NCBI GenBank assembly: GCA_025093555.1
Contig: JAIWNF010000012.1
Coordinates: forward strand, 62,001 to 126,000
Source: Circinella umbellata
Lineage: Eukaryota > Mucoromycota > Mucoromycetes > Mucorales > Lichtheimiaceae
DNA length: 64,000 nucleotides
Reading direction: 5' to 3'
In this document: piece by piece, positions 12,406-25,040 of the stretch
Numbering within the stretch: the stretch's first letter is position 1
How the letters are laid out: every line of letters begins with the position of its first letter
Position numbers and translations under genes: made by a program
Notes under the pieces: generated by a model
Databases searched by the model: none
Told to the model about the DNA's origin: nothing
The model's input: only the letters and a program-made list of their open reading frames with translations

Positions 12406-13166
12406 ATTTATATAAAAAAATCAATAACAAGAATTTAAAGAGTAAACAAAGGCACTTTATTTCTTCAATATCGATATGTTGCTTTCGCTGTCGCTGCTTT
12501 GGTGCCGTACGCGTATAAATATTTCTTAGTGGCAGGGAATTGGAGAGGGCTCACCAAAAAAAAAACACGAGCTTACTCGCGGAGCCAAAGTTTGAAAAGA
12601 TTAAATTTCCCATACAATAGCTGAATCCATATAAATTGAAATGTATCATGGTGAAATACTTGTGCATTACCCACCTATTTTATAATATACATTTTACTCA
12701 TGTGTCTCCATATCATCGTTACTAGGCAACATCAATAGGCTTAATTTGTTCCTGACAACATTTTTTTTTAATTCTGTTAACCTCAATACAGCTTGGACTA
12801 TTTCATTTGACCTCTCACAATGACTGTTTTAAAGACCATTCGGAATTATGTTGCGTTATCGGTTCTATAAAATAATATATATATATATATATATTTGCAC
12901 GGGCCATGTATAGATATAGTATAGAGATCCCATTATCAAAACTACTTAACTGTGGTAATGAAATGGAACCTGGTTTCTTTTCCCCTTTTATCTTTTGCAT
13001 TTATTCAAAAAATCGAAAAAGGAAATGTACGTCACAGGAAACCAATCGAAACATAGTTCTTGCGGATTATTATAAAATCGGAGTCCCTTTCAATTTGTTT
13101 CCATTTACTGCTTTCTTTCCATTCTACATTTTTTCTATATTCATAAAAAAAAAGAGAGCTATTATT
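12406..13166. other. Divergent intergenic region
   Basis: Upstream region of both the RRG7-like gene and the nucleoside phosphorylase gene. It is AT-rich and contains a short (TA)n tract near 12876-12892. A plus-strand frame is open from 12906 into the phosphorylase, but its upstream part is not protein-like. Confidence 0.4.
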
Positions 13167-14245
13167 ATGAAAGAAACACTAGCCAATGCGAATTTTCCAC
13201 AAGACTCGGAAGGCCGTGTATATCATATCAGCGTCAAACAAGGTGAAGTAGCAAATCGTATTTTAACTGTTGGCGATCATGTAAGAGCTCGTGCTATCGC
13301 AAAGTGGTTAGATAGTGAAGAAGAAGCAGGTCATCCGACTTTTATCCATACAAGTCAAAGAGGGTTTTTAACTATTACTGGCCGATATAAAGGTGTCCCT
13401 GTTTCGATTATTGCAATGTAAGATATTTAAATAATAATAATATTATTATTATTGATGTAGCTGTTATATTATTGATTGTACTGTTTTACTTACCCTATAT
13501 CTATGCTTATATATTTTGAATTTATGTGTATAGTGGTATGGGTAACCCAATGATGGATTTTCTTATTCGTGAAACACGTGCCATTGTTTCAGGTACTATG
13601 GCCATTATTCGTTTTGGATCGTGTGGATCATGGACCGACAGAGCAAAACTTGGGTCTGTTATCGTACCTCGAGGTGGTTTCTGTATTCGTCGTAACTTGG
13701 ATTATTTCAGTGAAAGCCCAATCTATCCAGAGTTGGCAAAGACACCCTATCTTATCTCGGGAAATTTTGCTGCCGATGAAGAAATGACAAACCGTTTAGC
13801 AAACAATTTAAATTCCACATTGGGTCCGTTGGAAGAAGAAACCAAAGGTGCTATAGGTCCTGTTGTTACAGGTGGACTTAATTGTGATGGTTGCTCATTT
13901 TATTCTTCTCAAGGACGTATAGATCCATCATTTTGGGATGATAATAAGGATTTAATTGAAGATGTACGTAAAGTACACCCAGATGTCGATTGTTCAGAAA
14001 TGGAGACGAGTATGCTATTCCATCTGGCCAAATGTTCAGTAAAACAGAAGATTAGAGCAGCTGGATGTATGCAAGTGTTTGCGGATCGTGTAGGAAATGG
14101 ATTTATTCGTCCTGAAATCGTTGCTTTATTGGAACCTGCAGTTGGTAAAGCTGTATTAGACACCTTGATTTCTACTAAAGTTGAGGATGAAATGGATCCA
14201 GTCGGTACAGTGTGGGAAAGTGTCAATAAACCGTCACCTGTTTAA
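13167..14245 (+). CDS. Uridine phosphorylase / nucleoside phosphorylase family protein
   Basis: Two exons, 13167-13417 and 13534-14245, join in phase to 320 residues. This is the PNP/UDP phosphorylase superfamily: an early phosphate-binding segment (VGDHVRARAIAKW), GMGNPMMDFLIRE, the core signature AIIRFGSCGSW, and a C-terminal purine/pyrimidine-site segment with DCSEMETSMLFHLA (the conserved Met-Glu that contacts ribose). It should cleave nucleosides with phosphate to a free base and ribose-1-phosphate in cytosolic salvage. Comparison with fungal proteins favours uridine specificity, but sequence alone does not settle the base. An in-frame ATG lies further upstream (12906). I prefer 13167 because the intervening residues are low complexity. 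Confidence 0.87.
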
Positions 14246-15914
14246 ATTTTACTCTTATTCCCACTTCCTTCCTTTTTCTTTTATTAATGTCCATTACACG
14301 ATTTGCAATCACTCTATATCACTTGTAATTATATATAAATGTACACATATATAAATGAAATAAATTTTAATGTTATATACCTCATTATTTGTAAATTATA
14401 CTGTTTACGTCTACGTATCGTATGTTATATATATAATTGAAGAAATTACTTGACTCTTTTTTGTTTCACAATTCAGTTAAAGATAGGGTCTATCCTTGAC
14501 TCTGTTTTTCTTTAAAAGAAAGTGGCTACATAATAGCATTTTTCAAAGGTTATCACTTAGTCAGGGTCAGCATATCCCTATTCTATTTCAATTACTCTTT
14601 TCTAACAGAATTACTGCTTTTAGCATACTTATCACAACAAAAAAGGAAACTCTTTAAAAAAAACAAATACACAACATCAAATATACATGCTAGTTTTTTT
14701 TATGTGTGATTGTTACACTAACCTAAAGAAAAGAAAAAATCCCTCTATTGTTGTTTTTAGTCCGTCGCATTACATAAACAGCCTATAATTAGTAAACCTC
14801 ACAGAGAATTATAATGATCATAACTGAACAGCTTTCTTAAAAATTTATTCAACTACAGTAAAACTATTTTTATTTTGCTTTTATATATCAATGTTTTTTC
14901 TTTGCAAAAAAGCTTTTATGCTTACTTTATTCTATAAGAATACTCAATAATCACTAAGAAATTTTGTAACCACTTGTATTATTCATCTAATGAAGTTCAT
15001 AGATATACTATAAGGTAGGGATTAGCACCTTTTCTAGTATACAAATGAAAAACAAACAAACAATTACTAATTTCAACCATAATGTATTTATTTTGCTCAT
15101 CTTTTATTGAATCGTAAGTCATAATGACGTAACAACAAGAAATAACAAGAATTTGTCTTATGCAACCTATCAATAGAAATACTGACAGCGATTGATGTTT
15201 ATCAACTAGATAATAACGTAAGTAATCATACTAGTGATGGTTATTATTTTCAGTAATATTGTCGTAAATATATACATGAACTCTTTTCGATAAAAGTACA
15301 AAAATTTTGAAATTGAAATGAACACATACTTTTTTCTGTGAAGCATCGTATTGAAAATGATAAATGCCTTGAACCAGCAAAAACTATTCATATAAATTAT
15401 AGTTCTACCAAGTCTTTCAGTTTGGCAATGATTGTTATTGTACTATCAGAATGAAAACGATAGGCTTGTTAATACAAAAGTTACATCGAGAATAGAAACT
15501 CTATTCTTTGAGAAATAGGTTAAAATACCAATACGAATCTAACCAAATAATAAAACAAAAAAGAGCCTCTTATTCTTAATATTGACATAATAGCAAAAGA
15601 ACTCTGTAAGTTTAGCTGAGCTTTTGAAGTAGATCATGCAAGAGCTTTATGCATTGGATAATTTTTCTGTATAAAATATAACATTTTTCTTTTCTTTTAG
15701 CCATTTTATTATACTTTTTAAATTGTGTCAAGAAAACATTATTTCTTGTTTTGAATAAGAAAAGAAGAAAGAAAAGTGCCACTAATTCTTAAAGTTCTCT
15801 AGAATAAATAAGGTTGAAAGCCCGTCAGGAAGATTAAATTGAATAAATATTTCTTTTCTTTTTTTTTTCTATTTACTTTAATCGATTTCGGTCTCTGGTT
15901 CATTTAAAAAAAAT
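14246..15914. other. Long AT-rich intergenic region
   Basis: About 1.7 kb with only chance frames (longest about 60 codons). No transposon or RNA gene is recognisable. The last 60 nt are pyrimidine-rich and lead into the ketopantoate reductase start. Confidence 0.5.
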
Positions 15915-17334
15915 ATGCGTTTTCATATTTTGGGAACAGGTTCAGCAGGATGCAATACAGCTTTTCACCTAAGATCACGTCATGAAGTCACTCTTATTTT
16001 ACGTTCCCAACGTGCTTTACAAGATTTCTATAAAAGAAAAAATGAAATCACATATCAACGCGCCAATCAACCAAACTCAATAAAAATAGGAGGGTTTGAT
16101 ACTATGGTTGCCAACCATAAAACTTTAAGTAACGATTTAAAAAATACAATGGATGCTGTCGTAGTGACTACTAAGGTAATAAGGCTTTTAGTTTAGTGCT
16201 CTCTCTATTTGTAAAATAAGCAAACGTTACTTAATATAAACTTAAAGATTTCTGCATTACATAAAAATACTTACTGTTATTTACTATTATTACTACGTAG
16301 GCACAACATGTTACAGAAGCCGTGGCATCAATCAAACCATATTTGACACGTTTCAGTACTTTAATATTATTGCAAGTATGAGATTTCTTTTTTGTCTTGT
16401 GATAAAAATAACTCGAATATCATGACTTTATTCGTTTAAAACTTTTGACATTGATGGTTAAATAAGCAACCATTTTATTAACAAACTACGTACGTACGTT
16501 AGTACTAAAAAAATCAATATATCAACTGTTATTTTCTAGAATGGGATGGGTGTTGTTGAAGAACTTATTGATTCACTTTGGTCAGGACCTGATGAACAAA
16601 AGAATTTACCTGCAATTATTCGTGGAGTTAATAATCATGCAACTATTCGAACAGAACCATTTTCCGTTCAGCATATAACAGGTTGGGATAATCCAAACTA
16701 TGGATATTTTTTGGCAGCGGTACCTTTTACTGGCACTTACTCTTCTTTACATGATGAGCAGCAATACTATGAGCAAACGAACGCTGTTATACAAGCATGT
16801 TCTGATATTCCCGATTTGAATACTAAAAAGGTAGATTGGCAAGATTTATATGAACGCATGATGCGTAAACTGGTTGTCAATTGCAGTTTAAATGCCTTGT
16901 CTGGTATATTGGAAAGTACAAATGGGCCCATTATCGAAAATCCATACGCTGTTCTACTCATCCATTCTATCTGTAAAGAATGTGCTGAAGTATTGCCTGA
17001 AATGAATGCAACGACAGAAGATCTTTATAAAGTGGTTGAACATACGGCCTATACGGCAAGCACATCAAAAACTTCGGTAAGAAAGACTCAGCAAAAAATA
17101 AAAAGAAAGAGTAATATATGATATCAAGTAGTTAATTAAAAATAACTACTATTATCATATTATATTGTAAAAAAAAAGACGTTTCAAGACATATTAGCTA
17201 AACGGCTTACCGAAATGGAATACATTAATGGATATATTGTTCGATTGGCAAAAGAACGAAATATCCCTGCTCCAACAAATCAACTTCTTTTAAATCTACT
17301 TCATGCTAAAGAATATCATATACAAGCATCATAA
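15915..17334 (+). CDS. 2-dehydropantoate 2-reductase (ketopantoate reductase)
   Basis: Four exons (15915-16175, 16301-16375, 16540-17076, 17179-17334) all keep phase 0 and give 342 residues. The N-terminus has the NAD(P)-binding Gly motif (FHILGTGSAGCNTAF). The middle has the conserved NGMGVVEEL segment and RGVNNHA. The C-terminal domain carries RKLVVNCSLNALSGIL, which contains the Lys and Asn of the catalytic site, and ends with the family hallmark TEMEYINGYIVRLA and IPAPTN. It reduces ketopantoate to pantoate with NADPH, a step toward coenzyme A. The first intron interrupts the Rossmann domain after VVVTTK. Assignment is firm; a paralogue with another ketoacid substrate is the only alternative. 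Confidence 0.9.
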
Positions 17335-17859
17335 ATCTAACTCTATTACGTACAATCTGAATTTAATTATATGGTAGTTGATGGCTATGGTATGAACACA
17401 TATAGATTTTTACAACCAGTGTATAGTAAATTAGTCTAGCAACACAGTAGCATATAATATCGTATGTATGATAAACAATATTAACAGATATTATAAGAAA
17501 TAAAAGTAGATTATAGATCATCTTTATTATTATACGTAATTAACTATTAGCAATGTCATGATGGCTTGTTCATTGTATGAGGCCACGGTAGAACTCCCAT
17601 CCTTTATTGACTGTAGTTGTTAGAACAAACCCTGTACGTATGGAAAATGTCGCGTGTTTCGCGTGTTTCGCGAGATTTGCAGTGAGTTTTTCCTAGTTTA
17701 AACATTTGTACTCCCAAACGTAAGCCCGTGAAGCCGTGAGCCTGATTATAACGCAAATCACTGTTTATAACCCCGATAATACAATCCAAATAAATATCTA
17801 ATACTACAGTGTACTGTCAATAATACTTAATAGCATTTATTTTCAAATATTTTATTTGT
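17335..17859. other. Intergenic region with a short direct repeat
   Basis: AT-rich spacer. A small direct repeat, GCGTGTTTC twice in succession followed by a third partial copy, lies at about 17651-17672. I see no gene. Confidence 0.4.
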
Positions 17860-18302
17860 TTAACTTTTTTTTTTGCCGTTTTGAAGAAGATGTGGTGGAG
17901 GATGGGAGAAGAGAAAAGACCAAAGTTCCCTTGGGAAACCGATTATCCTGCATAAGAATAACCGGATCTGAGACAGAAGAAGTAGAAGAGGAGGAAAGGA
18001 CGAAGAACGAAGGGAAAGGAGGTGGTCTTGAGCGATGGTGGTGGTTGTTGTTGTTGACGATGTTGCAGCAACAGGCAAACTATATAAAGATTATGATTAG
18101 AGTTCAAGGAATAAAATAAGTAGTCAAATTGTTATTATGTCTTTTCTTACCTGGTGTTTGCTGCCGTGCTATTGCCATCTTCACCATCAAAAAATGTCCC
18201 AATATTATATATAAAAAAGTTAAACAGTTTATCTATTAAACATGCACATATAACTTACAAAGACATGATGGCAGACAATCCACCCTCATTTGCTGTATCC
18301 AT
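17860..18302 (-). CDS. Doubtful small gene or gene fragment
   Basis: Three short segments (18302-18259, 18168-18151 and 18079-17860) can be joined through GT..AG sites into one 93-residue frame starting MDTANEGGLSAIMSF. The middle exon would be only 18 nt. The product has a Thr-rich run followed by a hydrophobic Leu-rich stretch and resembles no family I know. Three consistent splice joins make it more than a chance frame, but the composition is poor and the last segment may be non-coding. It could also be a remnant of a larger gene. Confidence 0.25.
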
Positions 18303-19831
18303 GTGATTTCTATACGTAATATTGTAAAAAGAAAAAAAAAACTTGTGAGAACACACACATATATATACGGTATTTAATTTATTCCCTATGAGTTATTAAA
18401 TCATACCCTGAATACATGGATAGCGTGCGTTTTTTTTTATCTTTATATAAATAAATTTATTGTAAATCGTCAATATTCTTTTATATTTCTATATTTTCCA
18501 ATACACACCTTTGAGAAGAGCTAATGTACTTTTCAAAAAGATGTTACACCAAGTAGAGTGACACCCAATTTTTCTCGCATGAGTCAATTGGGATGTCATC
18601 TAAATGGCGCTCTAAGAATACAGAGATATCCGTTGCCAACTTATTTATCTCTGGTCAGTTCAGTGAACCCCCCTGGAAAGGTGTCACGGGAAACCATCTG
18701 TCATCTTGATCATTGAGTCCATATCTTTTTTTTTTTTAAATCCGGTCAGTTCCAAGACCTCACCATTGAAAAAAATACTTTCTGACGTGTAAGGTAAGTG
18801 ACAAAAAAAAATATTAATAATAGTAATTAACTAAATAAATAAATGTATGTGCATGTACTTTGTTAAATAATATGGATACAACTGACAAAAATTAATTTGT
18901 AACAAAATTCACTGTGACCACGGACGTACGTATCAAATATCCCAATAATAGTATTTTCATCCATTTGATTTGTAACAAATTTGTTTCGCCCCTTATGAAA
19001 AAAAAGAGAAGTATAGATCGATTGGACAGTAGTACTGCACTTATTAAAAAGATATGTATTAGTAAGAAACCTAATAAGATATATATAGCTATAAAGTATG
19101 GAAGGATTTGGTGTTCTCAAAAAAACCATTAGGTAGGTAAGTACGTACGTATTCTATATATATAAATGAAAAGAGCATATATTCAATTAGCGCGGTAGTT
19201 ATTTATTTATTGTCATTCATGTTTTCCGGAATTCTGGACAAGATCAAAATCCAGCTAGTAAAACGAAGATATCTACTGGGTTTCTTCAAATATATCTTGA
19301 ATGTATATTACGATTACGTACTACGTATATTACAATATATGAGAATATATCACCGATCTTATATACTACATACCAAATCACGACGGATAATATTTCTTTT
19401 TTATTTCGAAAATATATACATCACTTATACTATGGTTATAAAGAAAATTAAATAAAGCGTTCAATAATACTTACTACTAGAAAAAGGAGCATGATAACTG
19501 AAAAACAGATCTAGAACATGTTAATAGTTATGTAGAATAGTACCACGCAAAGGTAAGAAAAAAATAACGTATAATGTTTATCAAGACCAGATGACATGTT
19601 TAGAGAATGTACATGAAAAGAAAAACAAAAACAACAATCATTCTTTGATTTCTTTTATAAAATACGTAATACATTCTCATTTTGTTGGCTTGCATAATTA
19701 TAAGAAATGTTATATTCTTTTACTATTATTACTACGTATTAAAAAAATTCCTAAGGTTTTAAAGCCTTTTTTTCCCCTCATTGTTAGTAGCAAGGGTTCT
19801 TCGTTTCACGTTAACTTTTATTATAGTAAAT
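18303..19831. other. Intergenic region without a recognisable gene
   Basis: About 1.5 kb, AT-rich, with scattered chance frames of 60-105 codons on both strands (for example 18863-19129 minus, 19210-19455 plus). Their composition is low complexity or basic-hydrophobic, and they lack splice-consistent extensions. A slightly GC-richer block at 18540-18720 may be a remnant of something but matches nothing I recognise. Confidence 0.4.
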
Positions 19832-21520
19832 ATGAAGTTTACTTACTTTACTGGATTAGCCATTATACCACTGGCCTTTGCACTTACAGAAAAAGAACAG
19901 GTACATAATGAGAAATAAAATGTTTCTAGCTTTTACAATGATAAAAAAAAGAAAAAAAAAAGAAAAACAGTAACTTTAACTTTAACAACTTCAAATATTT
20001 CTATAATATAGCTGCATGTAGAAGATACATCTTCAAATGTTAATTTAACAGAAAATGCTATTTTATTCGAAGAGGGAATTGGCGAACTTGCACATTCGAT
20101 CGCAAAGGATGTAGATACAACATTAGCCATGGATGCAGAACAGCGTGGTTCCGATGCACCTGCTTCTATCGATTCTATTATTGAACTTATTTTCGCCGAA
20201 AAGGAGGACGCACAGACAATAATAGGTGACGGATTCCATGTATCCAAAGATAATTTAATGCGAGAAGTAATGCAAGAACAAAAACATATCGCTCTCGATG
20301 CAGAAAAAGAAGACATCGTTTCTGACAATGAACAAAAAGAAGCTACCATTAGTGAAGAAGATAAACTCTTGTTATCGAACTTTCACGATGAATTAATGAG
20401 TGGGATACGTAGCTTTATAATGGATTCCATAAAAGAAACAAAAAATGGTATTGTAGGTATCGTTGATCAAGTAGATATATCTACGATTCTCACGTCTTTT
20501 ACCAGTGTGGGTCCCGTTGTTGAAACCGCCTTTACAGGCTATGGTTCTGGTGACAGTCCTATTGAACGTATAATCAATATCTTTGAAACCTCTATCAAGG
20601 ACTTCAATAAAAAATTACTGGTTGTGGAAACTGACCTTAACAGGGAAATTATTCAAGACTTAGCCGATGGTCAACTTGAAACTATACTCACATCTCTTCG
20701 TACAGAAATCAGACCTCTTGTTGATCAGCATGTACGATTTCAAGATCCTCCAGCAGAAGGAGGAGGAGATGGAGCCGAAGCAGATCCTGAATTCAATATT
20801 GGCGATGCCATCGATAGTGTCCTCCAAATTGTTTGGAATATTCTTAAATTCCTTATTGATACTATCTTGGGACTCATTTTTAATTTTATTCATCAAAATG
20901 ATCCTCAAGGAGCTATTTTAAAAAATGGAGATATGCGTTTGCATTTCGTCAAGACAATCGAACAAGTTTCTAATTCCTTCCTTAATTTGATTAAAGGACA
21001 TACCCGTGCCTCTTACTTTATGGTGCATGTATTGTCTCGTGCAGCTAGTACTTATACTGTCCTTGAAAGTTATTTAGGTGACTTGTTTACAAAGAGTATG
21101 GATGGTATTGATAATGGCTTATATGGTCTTTTAACTGATGATGTTCAACTTGGAAAGTTGACGAATGCATTGACGCGTAATGTTAAACCTTTGAGTATTC
21201 AAATTGCCACCTCTCTCCATTCATTTGCTACCTATAATTTGAATACTTTACAAGAAACAACCCCTGGTCGTTCTTTTCTGTTTGATCCCATGAACATTGT
21301 TTTCAGCGTTTTGAAAAGTTGGACGACGGATATCAAGGATAAAAATGGATTTCTGAGTGTTATTTTAGAGACATTAATTGGAGTGGTTGAAACTGTCTTT
21401 AGTGAAGATGGTAGTGGAAATTCCCCCTTGGTACCTTCTCTTGAAAGTATCATTTATACCATTGAAACTGTTATTGATACACTTATTGGTACTAGTTACT
21501 TGACTGCTTTATTATTTTAA
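19832..21520 (+). CDS. Secreted protein of unknown function (525 residues)
   Basis: Two exons, 19832-19900 and 20012-21520, join in phase 0. The first 17 residues (MKFTYFTGLAIIPLAFA) form a clear signal peptide with an AFA cleavage site; the mature chain starts LTEKEQ. The chain is acidic and probably mostly helical. A hydrophobic segment lies near residues 275-300 (IVWNILKFLIDTILGLIFNF), so a peripheral or membrane-associated form is possible. An internal duplication is visible: the motif VET.F....GSG(D/N)SP followed by a helix with II..(F/I)ET occurs near residue 192 and again near residue 481. No Cys-rich effector pattern is present. I do not recognise a family. It may be a lineage-specific extracellular or vacuolar protein. 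Confidence 0.8.
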
Positions 21521-21693
21521 TTTATTCTATGTGTACCTTCCCTTCCTTCTCTCTCTCTTTTTTTTCTATCCTATAATTTATATATATTTAAGTTGAATAC
21601 GTAAAGAAAATAAAAAATATTTATTATTATTTATAATTTTCTTTTTCGTACCCTTTTTCCTTTTTTTTTTTTTTTTCATTCCCCACTCCACAA

Positions 21694-22275
21694 ATGAAAA
21701 CGAATAAACAATATAGAACTATTTCAAAAGATGTATGTAAAATTAATCTAAAGAGAGTGACTTATAAGTTATCCTAATTAATCCCTCCCCCTTTTCTTTT
21801 TTATAGGTATTATTTTCACGTTTGAGCTTATTTTCAACACGTATAAAACTTCCTCGTCCTGTTGTAATAAATACTACTAAAATGATACATAAAAAATCAA
21901 TGATTGTTGATTGTCAAAAAAAATATCATTTTCAACAAAAAAGAAAAAAGAATGATAATAAACATGGAAACTTGAAGTCTATTATGAGTCGTTCACAAAA
22001 TAATAATGGACGAGTCACTTATATAGTACTTTGGCAGGATGGAACTCAAACACAGGTAAATATAATAAATTTTTGACAAACGCGCGTTCATTGTTTATAT
22101 ATATTAAAGAGAGAAAATATATTATAAAAAATAGGAACAAGTAACTTTGATACGAGAACTTGCATTTGAACAATTTGAAGCATATGAACACAAGATGTTT
22201 AACTTGTCACTTTTAAATTCAAATAATTATAATAGTTTTGAAAAGAACATTCTTGATTTTAAAAATGACTCATGA
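21694..22275 (+). CDS. Small basic protein with possible chromo-shadow-like C-terminus
   Basis: Three exons (21694-21732, 21807-22055, 22135-22275) all join in phase 0 to give 142 residues starting MKTNKQYRTISKD. The N-terminal half is basic (Lys/Gln/Asn-rich). The C-terminal part runs GRVTYIVLWQDGTQTQ, then after the intron EQVTLIRELAFEQFEAYE. The pattern of two strands ending in W-x-D-G followed by a helix with FE.YE resembles the chromo-shadow domain of HP1-type proteins (W-K-D ... P..V..FYE). That resemblance is my inference and needs profile searching. The gene follows the secreted-protein gene at a distance of 173 bp on the same strand; nothing suggests a joint function. Confidence 0.6.
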
Positions 22276-22578
22276 ACCCATTTTGTTCCTTTTTTGTAAA
22301 CTCAAAATAAACTAATATTATTATTATTATTATTTATTTAGTTATTTATTTGAAATGGGATAGGAAAGGTAGACGTAAAATCAAATGGAAAATGATGACA
22401 ATAGATAAAGAAACAGGTTTTTTTTTTTGAAGTATGTTTAGATGTGAAAATGTATATTAATAAATTGTAAATATTTTACTAGTTATTATGAATGTTATTA
22501 GATGAAAAAAAAAAAAAGGTTTGGGTCGAGGCAAAAAGGTTTAGAAAGGAAGGAATATGTTTTCCTTCTTTAATAGAA
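22276..22578. other. Convergent 3' intergenic region
   Basis: AT-rich spacer with ATT triplet runs and poly(A), presumably the 3' ends of the two converging genes. I see no gene. Confidence 0.4.
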
Positions 22579-24853
22579 CTATGAACCACGTTGATGTGGT
22601 AAAACATAACGAAGATAAAGTTCATCTACAAAATGAGAATGTCTAATATTATTTATTTTTTATTAGTTAGAAACCATACATATTATTATTATTATTCTTA
22701 ATCATTTCTTACCGAATTCCTGGTGGACGTGCATCAGCAAAATAACGTAATGCATCAGGTACAGAAACACCTAATTTTTCAATCATATAACAACAAATAA
22801 AAAAACCAGTGCGATTAAATCTATAATAGATAAATTCCATTTAGTTATATAATAGAATAGAATAGATAGAAGATATTTACCCATAATGACAATGAACAGC
22901 AATCTGTGCAGTAGGTCGTTTTTCCCAACATTGAGAAACAATATTAATGAATTGAGCAACATCATCTTTTTCGGGTGGTATTTTAGAAACAGTTCTTAAT
23001 TTAACATATTCAATACGTGAACCATCAAAATCACTTGATCTATAAGGTGGTATATCATTTGAAATATCAATAATGAAACCAATTTCTGGATATTTTGCTA
23101 AAAATCCAGATGGACTGTGCTCTGTATCTGTTTGTCTCATTACTTTCATTGCACGAAATAATGAAGGGCCAATAGGTCCATCTGTAATAGGACTTGTTCT
23201 CATCCACTAATATAAAGCATATATATATTAATAACCCTTCTTTTTATGTGTGGTAGTTGAAAAGAAAGTCTTTACCTTTTCATAATTTTTTAAATCCCAT
23301 TTATTTTCACCTTTAGTACGATGTTGAGCTTGCCACGCACCACTTAAAGTATGTAAACCACAATTTTTAATTAAAAAATCAGAAATAACTGGATTCACTA
23401 ATTCTGGATGAACTACCATTGGCATATGACCTACGTCAGGTATGATATATGGTTCAGGTACTCTTATACTATCTGCGTGAGGAATACTATCCCAATTCGT
23501 CTCTTGTGGGTCCAGCCCCAAAAGAAAATTACGAATTACATTCACATCATTTGGAGGTGTTACTTTATCCTAAATTGATATAATATATACTAATTAATCA
23601 TTCTAATTCTCTTTATTTATTCATCTATTCATCTATACATTTATTACCTCACTGCCACTAATTAATAATACACCCGTTCCAATAGCACGGTATGTTTTAC
23701 GTGTTGGAAAACTTGCACCATAAACAAATCTTTTATATGCAGAAGGTCGATTTAATAAACTCCATCGGAGCTGACTAAAAACAAAACGGGGGGGATATTA
23801 GTTTCTACATGTCAAAAATAGATATAAATGTCAACATAGATATATATACACTTACTCTCTACGAAGTTTATCTTCTATATCATAACCTAAAAATCTTTCT
23901 ACACTTTTAGAATGTAAACCACCTTTTCTATCTGCTGTTCTTGCCATTTCAAACATCCAATCTGGTAACCATCTCAATGTACGTTTACTTTTCACTTGTT
24001 GCTCTTCAATTCTTGCTTTAGGTGATAATAATACAAGACCTCTGAGAATAGGTTGGATAGATGGATCGGCTGCTACATTACTTGCAATAGAACAACCATA
24101 AGCATGTGCAATAATAACTGTAGCTGAACATTGATAACGTTCTGTCAAAAGACTTATAACATCTTTAGATAAGCTATCTGTTGTATAAGATTCCCAACTA
24201 ATAATATAATTAATATAATCAGTTCAAAAGTATAGGTCAAAAGTTATAATAAATGATGAAACATACTCATAACTTAATTCACTTTTACCACATCCAAGTA
24301 AATCTATAGCCAGCACATGTGCGGTCTGTGAAAAGTATTCAATTTGATTTTGCCATTGAGATACCTATTTATATTATATATGTAATGTAATGTGTGAATA
24401 TATTGCATACATACATAGACAGATTTTCCTTCAACTTACTTGACCACCTAAACCATGGATAAATACTAATAATGGTACTCTACTTCCTAATTCATGAATA
24501 ATATGTACAATACGAAGTCTATGCCCATTTATTTCTACGTATTGTGTATGATTTTTAATTATATCCGGTTCCGCTATTTAATATATATTTATTTAAAGTT
24601 AATATACAATATTTAATAATAATAATAATAATAATATAAATAATAGTTTTTACTTGCGTTCTTTGATTAATTGACGTTCTAATTGAGCTTCTGCTAAATC
24701 GCGTTTACATAAAATAAACCATAATCGTGATAAAAAACGTCTTCTACAATGGCGTGGATCTTTATATAAATAAACTGTACCGGCTACTGTTGCTAAAGAA
24801 ACTGCCAATGCAACAGTTTTATATGTAATAGACGCCTTAATAGGCGAGGTCAT
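22579..24853 (-). CDS. Alpha/beta hydrolase fused to a dual-specificity phosphatase domain
   Basis: A multi-exon gene starting MTSPIKASITYK with an N-terminal hydrophobic segment (VALAVSLATVAGTVYLY), a likely membrane anchor. Residues after it form an alpha/beta hydrolase core: oxyanion region LLVFIHGLGGQVSQW, AIDLLGCGKSEL, an acid-loop SGSEDKVTPPND and IPDVGHMPMV with the His. The nucleophile elbow, normally G-x-S-x-G, reads IAHAYGCS, so the Ser is replaced by Ala (codon GCT). The C-terminal third is a dual-specificity phosphatase with an intact P-loop VHCHYGFNRTG (HCX5R) and a downstream FVDELYLRYVLP segment. The combined architecture occurs in fungi. Here the phosphatase looks active and the hydrolase looks like a pseudoenzyme. 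It is divergent from HOP2 (187 bp between starts). Confidence 0.85.
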
Positions 24854-25040
24854 TAACGTTGAAATGAAAAGAACAAAAGAAGGTAAATACAAATTGTTTT
24901 AAATATTTCTTCTTAAAAGAAAATGTTTTTTTTGATACAAGTAAGAACGAGAAGATAAAAACTGAATGCGGAGTTAAAGGCACTCTCTTTCTTTTTTTTT
25001 CTAAACAACATCTCTTTCGCTTTTCTTATACATAAAAAAA

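Noticed and set aside
12906..13166. In-frame N-terminal extension of the nucleoside phosphorylase
   Set aside because: Low-complexity, Phe-rich residues unlike the family N-terminus; the ATG at 13167 fits the family length.
19210..19455. Plus-strand frame of 81 codons
   Set aside because: Tyr/Ile/Arg-rich composition from AT-rich DNA, no splice-consistent extension, no recognised motif.
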